From the NCBI GenBank assembly GCA_026985625.1, contig JALSQC010000421.1:1-6101 (forward strand): 6,101 bases of DNA, in the 5' to 3' direction. This DNA is from Bacteroidales bacterium. GTDB lineage: Bacteria; Bacteroidota; Bacteroidia; Bacteroidales; JAFGXI01. The translations under genes were made by a program, and so were the position numbers. The notes under the pieces were generated by a model. The model saw only the letters and a list, made by a program, of their open reading frames with translations. It did no database searches and was not told the origin of the DNA. Of this stretch, positions 1 to 5,732 are shown piece after piece (the stretch's first letter is position 1; each line of letters starts with the position of its first letter).

Positions 1-21
1 TAAATATTTATATAAAAAAGT

Positions 22-28
22 AAGGAGG
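22..28 (+). promoter_or_regulatory. Strong Shine-Dalgarno site (AAGGAGG)
   Basis: AAGGAGG lies five bases before the ATG at 34, an ideal match and spacing to the anti-Shine-Dalgarno end of 16S rRNA. It fixes the start of the following gene. No other gene in the window has such a site; the others have A/T-only leaders, as is normal in Bacteroidota, where Shine-Dalgarno sequences are rarely used. Confidence 0.8.
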
Positions 29-33
29 CAGAA

Positions 34-375
34 ATGAAAGTAGCATTTCCTACAAATGATAGAAAAACAATTGCAGAAAGAACAGGCAGATGTAAAGAAT
101 TTGCCATATTTGATGTTGTTAATAGTAATATAACAATTAATTATGTTGCTAATCATCATGAACATCATGAGCATGACGAAAATAAAGAACACGAACATTC
201 GCATGACGAAGCTATGGGTATTCTTGCTGATGTTGATTTATTGATTGTAAAAAAAATTGGCAAACACATGAAATCCGATTTAGATAAAAACAATATTAAA
301 TATAAAAAAGTTGATGAAATAGAAATAAATAATATCATAAAAAAAATACAAGGCGGAGATTTAAATAATATATAA
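34..375 (+). CDS. NifX/NifB-type iron-molybdenum cluster-binding protein with His-rich insert
   Basis: This is a 113-residue protein of the dinitrogenase iron-molybdenum cofactor family (NifX/NifY/NifB C-terminal type), small cytoplasmic proteins that bind or carry metal-sulfur clusters. The N-terminus (MKVAFPTND, residues 1-9) and the GRC-x-x-F-A-I-F stretch (18-26) match the usual opening of the family, where a GRA-x-x-F motif is common; here a cysteine (Cys20) follows Gly-Arg. The centre, residues 41-57, holds eight histidines among acidic residues, a likely metal-binding loop. The ILADVDLLIVKKIG segment (63-76) matches the family's 'ill-defined-subunit' strand-turn. The length is normal. 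No nitrogenase gene is visible, so a role in nitrogen fixation is not implied; many anaerobes carry such genes for unknown metal-cluster or metal handling. The start is fixed by the strong Shine-Dalgarno site. A terminator lies 51 bases after the stop. The family call is fairly sure, the role is not. Confidence 0.8.
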   Translation: MKVAFPTNDRKTIAERTGRCKEFAIFDVVNSNITINYVANHHEHHEHDENKEHEHSHDEAMGILADVDLLIVKKIGKHMKSDLDKNNIKYKKVDEIEINNIIKKIQGGDLNNI

Positions 376-426
376 TTTTTTAGATAAAAAAGTTTTTGTT
401 ATAGTAAAATTTTGATTTTATTGTTA

Positions 427-470
427 TAAGAGCAAAGTAAACATTAAAGGAACTTTGCTCTTAGTTTTTT
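427..470 (+). terminator. Rho-independent terminator after the NifX-like gene
   Basis: A perfect 12-base-pair inverted repeat (arms TAAGAGCAAAGT at 427-438 and ACTTTGCTCTTA at 452-463) encloses a 13-base loop and is followed by G and six T (465-470). This is a classic intrinsic terminator on the plus strand, ending the transcript of the gene at 34-375. On the minus strand the stem is not followed by a T-run, so it is not an obvious terminator for the convergent phosphorylase gene. The rest of the 376-569 gap is AT-rich with no ORF; a weak 6-bp hairpin at 502-516 lacks a T-run. Confidence 0.85.
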
Positions 471-569
471 AGTTAAATTTAGTTTGTGTATCTATTTTGG
501 CAATAACAATGTTATTATAAATGTAATATATTAATAGTGTATGTAAATTGATTATTGTTTTTTATTTAA

Positions 570-1442
570 TTAACCGGTATAACGGTCTAAAACAAGTTTT
601 ATTAAATCTTTTATTACAGGATGATAATCTTTGCTATATTGTTTTTTTAACCTGTTAGCTATTATAGCACATATTGTTATTGCATTGTGTCCCATTATTT
701 TAGAAAGTCCGAAAATTGCAGAACTTTCCATCTCGTAATTAGTAATTTTATATTTATTGTAATTAAAATTAGTAATTTTATTATTTAAATCGGAGTCTAT
801 AGTTTTTAATCTTAACCAACGACCTTGAGGTCCATAAAATCCGGGAGCCGATATAGTAACTCCTTTACGTAAATCTTTACCTATTTTATTTATTAAATCA
901 ATAGAAGCATCGACAACATACGGCGATGCAAGTAAAGGATTCCAATTAACCGATTTTTTAAAATTTTCCTCAAAATCTATATCACTAACATTGTTTCTGT
1001 CGGCATAAAAATTTAACATACCATCGAAACCAATAGCTTTTTCGGATAGAATAAAAGAATCAACATCTATATCTTCTTGTAAAGCTCCTGATGTGCCGAT
1101 TCTTACAAAATTTAAACTTGTAAGTTTGTCTTTTACTGTGCGTGTATCAAAATCTATGTTTACAAGGGCATCTAATTCGTTTACAACAATATCTATATTA
1201 TCGGTTCCTATACCTGTAGAAATAACAGTTATAAGTTTATTGTTATAGTATCCTGTATGAGTTAAAAACTCGCGATTCTCGATTTTATATATAATTTTAT
1301 CAAAAAAACTCGAAACAATTTTTACCCTTCCGGGATCACCAACAAGAATAATTTTATCTGATATGTGTTCTTTTTTTAAATGTAAATGGAAAATACTTTT
1401 ATCGTTGTTTAAAATAAGTTCCGATTCGCCTATTCGTCTCAT
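570..1442 (-). CDS. udp: Uridine phosphorylase-type nucleoside phosphorylase
   Basis: This 290-residue cytoplasmic enzyme of the NP-I family (PNP_UDP_1) splits a nucleoside with phosphate to give the free base and ribose-1-phosphate, in pyrimidine salvage. Motifs can be laid beside E. coli Udp in order: GDPGRV (35-40, phosphate-binding Gly and Arg; GDPDRV in E. coli), NREF (56-59), STGIGTDN (75-82), RIGTSGALQ (114-122, phosphate-binding Arg and Thr), YGPQGR (203-208, where Gln206 and Arg208 correspond to the uracil-binding Gln and Arg of uridine phosphorylases), and NYEMESSA (235-242, ribose-binding Glu-Met-Glu). The Gln/Arg pair favours uridine over purine nucleosides, though specificity cannot be proved from sequence. 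The protein is somewhat longer than the roughly 253-residue E. coli enzyme, partly through an N-terminal extension (ESELILN...HLHLK) that I recall in Bacteroidota homologues. The ATG start gives that expected N-terminus. It is divergent from the Usp gene. Confidence 0.85.
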   Translation of the reverse strand: MRRIGESELILNNDKSIFHLHLKKEHISDKIILVGDPGRVKIVSSFFDKIIYKIENREFLTHTGYYNNKLITVISTGIGTDNIDIVVNELDALVNIDFDTRTVKDKLTSLNFVRIGTSGALQEDIDVDSFILSEKAIGFDGMLNFYADRNNVSDIDFEENFKKSVNWNPLLASPYVVDASIDLINKIGKDLRKGVTISAPGFYGPQGRWLRLKTIDSDLNNKITNFNYNKYKITNYEMESSAIFGLSKIMGHNAITICAIIANRLKKQYSKDYHPVIKDLIKLVLDRYTG

Positions 1443-1471
1443 AATTTATGTTAGTTTAAAAATTTAAAAAT

Positions 1472-1479
1472 CAAATTTA
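1472..1479 (-). promoter_or_regulatory. Candidate -7 box (TAAATTTG) for the uridine phosphorylase gene
   Basis: Read on the minus strand, 1479 to 1472 is TAAATTTG, an exact match to the Bacteroidota -7 consensus TAnnTTTG, 29 bases before the ATG at 1442. That would give a leader of about 20-25 bases. No TTTG -33 element is visible at the expected spacing, and AT-rich DNA produces such octamers by chance, so this is a position-based suggestion only. Confidence 0.4.
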
Positions 1480-1496
1480 TAAAAAAAAAGTATTTT

Positions 1497-1538
1497 TTTG
1501 TAAAAAAGTATATAAATATTATAAATTTATTAAATTTG
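1497..1538 (+). promoter_or_regulatory. Candidate promoter of the Usp-miaA gene block
   Basis: Two overlapping readings are possible. One has TTTG at 1497-1500, a 21-base spacer, and TAAATTTA at 1522-1529 (seven of eight to TAnnTTTG). The other is an exact TAAATTTG at 1531-1538 without a well-spaced -33 element. The second would start transcription almost at the ATG (1544) and give a leaderless mRNA. The region is very AT-rich, so chance matches are likely. Confidence 0.35.
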
Positions 1539-1543
1539 TATTT

Positions 1544-2392
1544 ATGAACATTCAAAATAATTCGATACTAATTCCTGTTGATTTCTCGAAACAATCGTTA
1601 ATTGCTTTGGAGCAATCTTATAATTTTGCAAATTATACACGGTCGAAAGTTATTTTACTACACGTAATTAAAGAGTCGGCTCCTTTATGGGGATTAATGA
1701 ATTTTAAAGAAAAAGATGATTTTAAATATAAGATAGAAAAAAAATTACAAGATCTTTCCATAGAGGTAAAAAATAAAACAAGTTGCGAAGTAAAAATTGT
1801 TGTTGAATTTGGTAAAGTTGTTGATAAAATACTTGATGTAGCTCGCAAATTAAATGTTGGTTATATATTTATGGGGACATCAGGTTCGCCTGATATACGA
1901 AAAAAAATTATAGGTTCAAACGCATTAAGGATAATAAAAGAAGCAAAACGTCCCGTTATTACAATAAAAGGCAAATTTCACCGCAATGGTTGTAAAAATA
2001 TTATTTTGCCTATAGACACAACAAAACAAACTTTACAAAAAATATCTATAGCCATACAATTTGCATCGTTATTTAACTCAAACATATCTGTTGTTTCGGT
2101 AATTAATAATAAAAATAAAGATGTTATTAATAAAGCCGAAGAAAAATTAATGGAGGTAGAAAATACTATTAAAAATTATGGAATAAACGCATCGCATAAA
2201 TTAGAAATTGTAGATGGCGATAAATCTAAAATAGCAAAAGGAATAATAAATACATCGCACAAATTACAAGGCGATTTAATTATTATAATGACTCAACAAG
2301 AGGGCGATATAATATCATTTTTTATAGGCTCGTTAGCAAAAGAATTAATTCACTTTTCAGATATACCAATTATGAGCATTAATCCTAAATAA
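1544..2392 (+). CDS. Tandem-domain universal stress protein (UspA family)
   Basis: This is a 282-residue cytoplasmic protein made of two Usp domains (about 5-142 and 150-282). Such proteins aid survival in stress or growth arrest, but the exact role of this one is unknown. Domain 1 opens with SILIPVDFSKQS (7-18), typical of Usp strand 1 with its Asp, and carries a full ATP-binding signature G-x2-G-x9-G-S (Gly111, Gly114, Gly124, Ser125). Domain 2 repeats the opening (NIILPIDTTKQT, 152-163) but its nucleotide loop is degenerate: the first glycines are replaced by TQQ and only the closing Gly262-Ser263 remains. It therefore probably binds one ATP, through domain 1. The gene heads a tightly packed co-directional block; the next gene begins nine bases after its stop, and a second in-frame TAA directly follows the first. 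There is no Shine-Dalgarno sequence; the ATG is preceded only by A/T-rich bases. Confidence 0.9.
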   Translation: MNIQNNSILIPVDFSKQSLIALEQSYNFANYTRSKVILLHVIKESAPLWGLMNFKEKDDFKYKIEKKLQDLSIEVKNKTSCEVKIVVEFGKVVDKILDVARKLNVGYIFMGTSGSPDIRKKIIGSNALRIIKEAKRPVITIKGKFHRNGCKNIILPIDTTKQTLQKISIAIQFASLFNSNISVVSVINNKNKDVINKAEEKLMEVENTIKNYGINASHKLEIVDGDKSKIAKGIINTSHKLQGDLIIIMTQQEGDIISFFIGSLAKELIHFSDIPIMSINPK

Positions 2393-2401
2393 TAAAAAAA
2401 T

Positions 2402-3421
2402 ATGAAAAAATTACAATTATTACAAATAATACTACTTGTAATAACATTATTAATATCGTGTAACAATAACAATAATAACAATAAAGATCAAAAAGATGTT
2501 AAAAACAACCTTATTGCAAAAAATGTTATAGCAAAATACGAGTTTAATATATATCCCGATATAAAAGATTGGGTAAAAACATTAAATAAAAAAATTATTT
2601 TTACCGAAATAAACAAAAGTTTATCGCAAGACATAAAAACATACGACGACAACGATAGCTTAATGAGTGTAAAATTAATAGAACAAAATCTTGGTATATT
2701 TCCTGATACACAATTTATTGAGCAAGAAAACGGAGAACTTAAGACTAAAATTATTAAAAACAAATTAGATACCAATGCTATAAAAACAATATATTTTTGC
2801 GAAAATTGGTTTTATAATAGCGATAACAACATATTTAAAAAAGATATAAATTGGTATTCTCCCGTAAGATACTATCATAAATACGATACATTAAAATTTG
2901 TAAAACGTTGGATTTTTAGAATAAAAAATAATGATTTTAATAAAAAAACATCAAAACAAATAGCAAAAAATATTATTTATGAGGTAGATTTTGATAACGA
3001 TACTTCAACTACAATAATCGATGGATTAGACAAAAAACAATTTGTCGATATTTTAATAGACAACGCATTAAGCAATAAAATTAAATGCTTTGACTCTATG
3101 CTCGACAAACAACTAACAACAGACGAAATAAAAAAAGAACTCGGTTATAAAATAGATACTGTTTTTGTAGAAGACCCCGAAACAAGCGAGTTAAAATCGC
3201 ATATTACAATTACCGGAATAGACAGAACCGAAATAAAAGGATTAATGTTTATCGAAAATTGGTATATCGATACAGTATCGTTTTGTATGCAAAAACAAAT
3301 TTTGGGTATGGCTCCGGTAAGATTTAAAGAAAAATATTACGAAGACGAAGATAAACCCGAAATTTTAAAAACAATACCATTTGTTATATATTTTACAAAC
3401 GAAAAACCAAAAATATTTTAA
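2402..3421 (+). CDS. Lipoprotein with two GldN/PorN-like repeats
   Basis: This is a 339-residue protein. Residues 1-20 form a lipoprotein signal (MKK, hydrophobic core, lipobox LISC) with lipidated Cys20, followed by seven asparagines (21-27), a flexible tether. The mature part contains an internal duplication: 78-161 aligns with 227-312, sharing IK-x-[YF]-D, LG followed by DT-x-F-x-E, LK, IK, ENW[FY] (134-137 and 285-288) and PVR (154-156 and 305-307). Each unit resembles the GldN/PorN core pattern as I recall it (FDVL..I..G.I..YD, then IK..W.FDK, then GI.PV, then F-[WV]-I-Y-F); the second unit is closer, with FVDILIDNALSNKIKCFD (214-231) and FVIYF (327-331). GldN/PorN is a periplasmic part of the type IX secretion and gliding machinery, but it is not a tandem lipoprotein, and no gldK/L/M is adjacent. 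It should be read as an envelope lipoprotein of unknown role with GldN-like repeats, not as GldN itself. Confidence 0.65.
   Translation: MKKLQLLQIILLVITLLISCNNNNNNNKDQKDVKNNLIAKNVIAKYEFNIYPDIKDWVKTLNKKIIFTEINKSLSQDIKTYDDNDSLMSVKLIEQNLGIFPDTQFIEQENGELKTKIIKNKLDTNAIKTIYFCENWFYNSDNNIFKKDINWYSPVRYYHKYDTLKFVKRWIFRIKNNDFNKKTSKQIAKNIIYEVDFDNDTSTTIIDGLDKKQFVDILIDNALSNKIKCFDSMLDKQLTTDEIKKELGYKIDTVFVEDPETSELKSHITITGIDRTEIKGLMFIENWYIDTVSFCMQKQILGMAPVRFKEKYYEDEDKPEILKTIPFVIYFTNEKPKIF
2462..2482 (+). repeat. AAY codon run encoding seven asparagines
   Basis: Seven successive Asn codons (mixed AAC/AAT) follow the lipobox cysteine codon. It is a short imperfect trinucleotide tract that could change length by slippage without breaking the frame. 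As protein it forms the linker after the lipid anchor. Confidence 0.7.
2633..2884 (+). repeat. First copy of the duplicated GldN-like unit
   Basis: Encodes residues 78-161 of the lipoprotein. It aligns with residues 227-312 through IK-x-[YF]-D, LG-x-x-x-DT-x-F-x-E, LK, IK, ENW[FY] and PVR. The similarity is clear at protein level but the DNA has diverged, so the duplication is old. Confidence 0.65.
3080..3337 (+). repeat. Second copy of the duplicated GldN-like unit
   Basis: Encodes residues 227-312 of the lipoprotein, the counterpart of 78-161. This copy keeps more of the GldN-type pattern (IKGLMFIENWYID, then ILGMAPVR) and is followed by FVIYF near the C-terminus. Confidence 0.65.
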
Positions 3422-3427
3422 CACAAC

Positions 3428-3736
3428 GTGTGGAATAACTTTATTAATTGGTTAGAATCGCATATGGGCGAATGCTTTTACCATAAACATTTTGGAATAG
3501 AATGTCCGGGTTGCGGTATGCAACGTGCTTTTATAGCACTGCTAAAAGGAAACTTTTTAGAAAGTATAAAACTTTTTCCTGCATTAATACCTATAATGTT
3601 TATGCTTACATACTTAATATTACATTTAATTTTTAAATTTAAAAAAGGAGCAAAAGTTTTAAAAATTTCTTTTATCTTTACAGTATTAATTATTATAATT
3701 AATTATACATTTAAAGTAATAACAGGTAACATTTAA
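3428..3736 (+). CDS. DUF2752 small membrane protein
   Basis: This is a 102-residue protein of the DUF2752 family, whose function is unknown. The hallmark is a cysteine motif before the first membrane helix: CPGCGMQRAF at 26-35 (Cys26, Cys29, Arg33), followed by ALLKGNFLESIKLFPALIP (37-55), very typical of the family. Cys16 is a further cysteine upstream. Two membrane segments follow, about 47-69 and 79-98. The start is GTG, six bases after the lipoprotein stop, which lies in the same frame; the only early ATG in frame is codon 13. I keep the GTG because the WLE-x-H segment before Cys16 looks like part of the conserved N-terminus in Bacteroidales homologues. The CxxCG pair could bind a metal or react with thiols, which is an inference. 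It pairs with the CCC-motif-type gene five bases downstream, an arrangement I recall from Bacteroidota. Confidence 0.85.
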   Translation: MWNNFINWLESHMGECFYHKHFGIECPGCGMQRAFIALLKGNFLESIKLFPALIPIMFMLTYLILHLIFKFKKGAKVLKISFIFTVLIIIINYTFKVITGNI

Positions 3737-3741
3737 TTATT

Positions 3742-4167
3742 ATGGAAAATAATCAAAACCAACAAGAACAACAAAAGTTAAATATCGAGAATCAATCTCA
3801 AGCCCAACAACAAAACGAACCTTTACAAGCACAACCCTATATTCAGCAACAAGAAATTGTCCCAAATTCTACAGGAGCTTTAGTATTAGGAATAATATCA
3901 ATAGTAACTTGTTGGTGCTATGGTATTATTGGTATAACATTAGGAATTATAGGCCTAATATTAGCAAACAAAGGACGAAAACTTTATAAAGAAAACCCAA
4001 ACCGATATACCGAAAGTTCATACAAAAACTTAACAGCAGGTAGAATAATGTCTATAATAGGATTATCGATATCGGCTGCATATATAATTTTTCTTGTAAT
4101 TTATATACTTGCAATTGTAGGAACAGTAGCAGGACTATCGCACCCATACGACTTTTATAATTTCTAA
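3742..4167 (+). CDS. CCC-motif-type membrane protein (CWC variant) with Gln-rich N-terminus
   Basis: This is a 141-residue protein. Residues 1-40 are polar and glutamine-rich (15 Gln in the first 37) and probably disordered in the cytoplasm. Residues 44-126 match the small Bacteroidota 'CCC motif membrane protein' type, related in layout to DUF4190/CD225 proteins: ALVLGIISIVTCWCYGIIG (46-64), a glycine-rich first membrane hairpin to about 74, a basic loop with KGRKLYKENPNRY (77-89), then NLTAGRIMSIIGLSIS (96-111) and a second long hydrophobic segment to about 130. In the usual motif three cysteines stand in a row (TCCCYG); here the middle one is Trp58, leaving Cys57 and Cys59. The function is unknown. 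It follows the DUF2752 gene by five bases and precedes the acyl-CoA reductase by 20. The start ATG has no Shine-Dalgarno sequence. Confidence 0.75.
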   Translation: MENNQNQQEQQKLNIENQSQAQQQNEPLQAQPYIQQQEIVPNSTGALVLGIISIVTCWCYGIIGITLGIIGLILANKGRKLYKENPNRYTESSYKNLTAGRIMSIIGLSISAAYIIFLVIYILAIVGTVAGLSHPYDFYNF

Positions 4168-4187
4168 AATTATAATTATTTTTTTTG

Positions 4188-5231
4188 ATGCCGATAAAAA
4201 ATAATATCAATACTTTTATTGAATTAGGTAACGTATTACGTGCTTTTTCCGATAATTTAACATATAACGACAAATACAAAACATTTTATTATAAATTTAA
4301 AGAAATATTAGACAACGAAAAAAACTACAATCAATGGTTTACAGACGATAATATTTTATTTGCAATAAAATCAATAGCAAACGAACTAACAAAAGATAAC
4401 TTAAACAAATGGCTTGCTAATTATAAGCTAAAAAATATAAAACCAAAAAATGTAGGCGTTGTAACAGCAGGAAATATACCACTTGTAGGATTTCACGATT
4501 TTTTATCGGTGCTTATACTAAACCATAACTTTATAGGAAAACTATCGTCTAAAGACAACAGACTACTAAAATTTATTGCAGAACTTTTGATATTTATAAA
4601 TAGCGATTTTAATAATAAAATTACATTTACAAACAAATTAAAAAATTTTGATTTAATTATAGCTACAGGCAGCAATAACTCGGCACGATATTTCGATTAT
4701 TATTTTGGAAAATATCCTAATATTATACGAAAAAACCGTTCGTCGGTAGCAATATTAACAGGAGACGAAACCCCAAAAGATATAGAAAATTTAGGAGTAG
4801 ATATATTCTCGTATTATGGTTTAGGCTGCCGAAATGTATCAAAAATTTTTATCCCCGAAAACTATAACTTGCATAAATTTTTTGAACCTCTCGAAAAATA
4901 TTATAACATTGTTAATCACAATAAATACGCAAATAATTATAACTACAACAAAACAATTTATATGATGAATAATATTGCTATTTACGATAACAATTTTGTA
5001 ATTTTAAAAGAAGATTTAGGATACTCATCGCCAATTGCAGTAATATTTTTTGAGCATTACAAAAATTTAGATACCGTAAAAACCCGATTAAAAATAGATA
5101 ACGACAAAATACAATGCGTAGTAACAAACGAAAACATAGACGGTAAAATAAATTTTGGACAAACGCAAAAACCAAAGCTTTGGGACTATGCCGATAATAT
5201 TGATACAATTAATTTTTTAATAAAAAACTAA
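4188..5231 (+). CDS. LuxC-type acyl-CoA reductase
   Basis: This is a 347-residue enzyme of the LuxC family (aldehyde dehydrogenase superfamily), which reduces fatty acyl-CoA or acyl-protein to the aldehyde with NADPH through a cysteine thioester. Markers, numbered from the ATG at 4188: NVGVVTAGNIPLVGFHDFL (88-106), GKLSSKD (117-123), ATGSNNSARYFDYYFGKYP (159-177, nucleotide-binding region), and GLGCRNVSK (211-219) with the expected catalytic Cys214. FGQTQKPKLWDYAD closes the protein and matches Bacteroidota homologues. The length is typical of those homologues and shorter than luminous-bacterium LuxC (about 480). A TTG three bases earlier could also start the frame, but the ATG is preferred. 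No LuxD/LuxE-like partner or luciferase is in view, so bioluminescence is not suggested; the aldehyde could serve lipid metabolism (inference). The stop codon abuts the next ATG directly. Confidence 0.85.
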   Translation: MPIKNNINTFIELGNVLRAFSDNLTYNDKYKTFYYKFKEILDNEKNYNQWFTDDNILFAIKSIANELTKDNLNKWLANYKLKNIKPKNVGVVTAGNIPLVGFHDFLSVLILNHNFIGKLSSKDNRLLKFIAELLIFINSDFNNKITFTNKLKNFDLIIATGSNNSARYFDYYFGKYPNIIRKNRSSVAILTGDETPKDIENLGVDIFSYYGLGCRNVSKIFIPENYNLHKFFEPLEKYYNIVNHNKYANNYNYNKTIYMMNNIAIYDNNFVILKEDLGYSSPIAVIFFEHYKNLDTVKTRLKIDNDKIQCVVTNENIDGKINFGQTQKPKLWDYADNIDTINFLIKN

Positions 5232-5732
5232 ATGATTTACATTTTTAATATTTTATCAGACGAACACGACGATTTTTTTTTGCAAATAAAAATTAATCCC
5301 GAGAACACTTTTTTTGACTTTCATAACTTTATACAATCGGAATTAAATTTTGATAAATCGCAAATGGCATCGTTTTTTTTATGCAATAAAATATGGGAAA
5401 AACAAAAAGAACTTCCACTTTTAGATATAGAAACCGATAAAAATATTATGCAAGAAAATAAAATTGCAGATATTGTAAAAAATAAAAACGATAAACTACT
5501 TTATGTATTCGACTTATTTTCGGAACGTATGTTGTTTATAAGTCTGTTAAAAATTGATGAAAAGCAAAATATTAATAAACCAATATGTATCGAAAAAAAA
5601 GGAACTACACCAAAACAAATAATAATATCGGATACCGATATCGATTTATATGGCGATAATTTAATAGACGACGATATAAACGACGAATTTAACGATATGC
5701 AAATAGATAATATTGACGATTACAATATTTAA
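5232..5732 (+). CDS. Plasmid pRiA4b ORF-3-like protein with acidic tail
   Basis: This is a 166-residue protein of the pRiA4b ORF-3-like family (also named 'IS1096 element passenger TnpR family'), of unknown function. Visible markers are MIYIFNILSDEHDDFFLQIKI (1-21), TFFDFHNFIQ (26-35), MASFFLCNKIWEK (45-57) and LLYVFDLFSER (89-99), all in the order seen in Bacteroidota members. The last 37 residues contain 13 Asp/Glu and no Lys, Arg or His, a flexible acidic tail common in this subgroup. Despite the family name, nothing mobile is nearby: no transposase, inverted repeats or plasmid genes. It starts immediately after the reductase stop and its own TAA abuts the miaA ATG, so coupled translation with miaA is likely. 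I recall the same neighbour order beside miaA in other Bacteroidota. Confidence 0.8.
   Translation: MIYIFNILSDEHDDFFLQIKINPENTFFDFHNFIQSELNFDKSQMASFFLCNKIWEKQKELPLLDIETDKNIMQENKIADIVKNKNDKLLYVFDLFSERMLFISLLKIDEKQNINKPICIEKKGTTPKQIIISDTDIDLYGDNLIDDDINDEFNDMQIDNIDDYNI

Noticed and set aside
402..425. AT-rich hairpin TAAAAT/ATTTTA just before the terminator
   Set aside because: The pairing is only A-T with a four-base loop; such palindromes are frequent in this sequence and there is no further sign of a riboswitch or small RNA.
502..516. Small inverted repeat AATAAC/GTTATT between the convergent genes, possible minus-strand terminator
   Set aside because: A six-pair AT-rich stem with a three-base loop and no T-run in minus-strand direction; expected by chance at this base composition.
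1633..1848. Minus-strand 71-codon open frame inside the usp gene
   Set aside because: It mirrors the well-supported Usp domain 1, has no recognisable motif, and its sequence is what the opposite strand of that gene would give.
2488..2775. Minus-strand 95-codon open frame inside the lipoprotein gene
   Set aside because: The hydrophobic, low-complexity translation is an antisense shadow of AT-rich coding sequence; the plus-strand lipobox and repeats make the other strand the real gene.
4165..4186. A/T-only palindrome followed by eight T after the CCC-type gene, resembling a terminator
   Set aside because: The possible stem is about five A/T pairs with no G/C, and the T-run is simply part of the AT-rich gap. 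It is too weak to call a terminator.
4185..4190. TTG at 4185 as start of the acyl-CoA reductase
   Set aside because: An ATG follows immediately at 4188; it is the more likely start and gives the expected N-terminus.
5232..5732. Possible mobile element because of the 'IS1096 passenger / plasmid ORF-3' family name
   Set aside because: There is no transposase, terminal inverted repeat, target duplication or plasmid gene; the gene abuts housekeeping neighbours on both sides.
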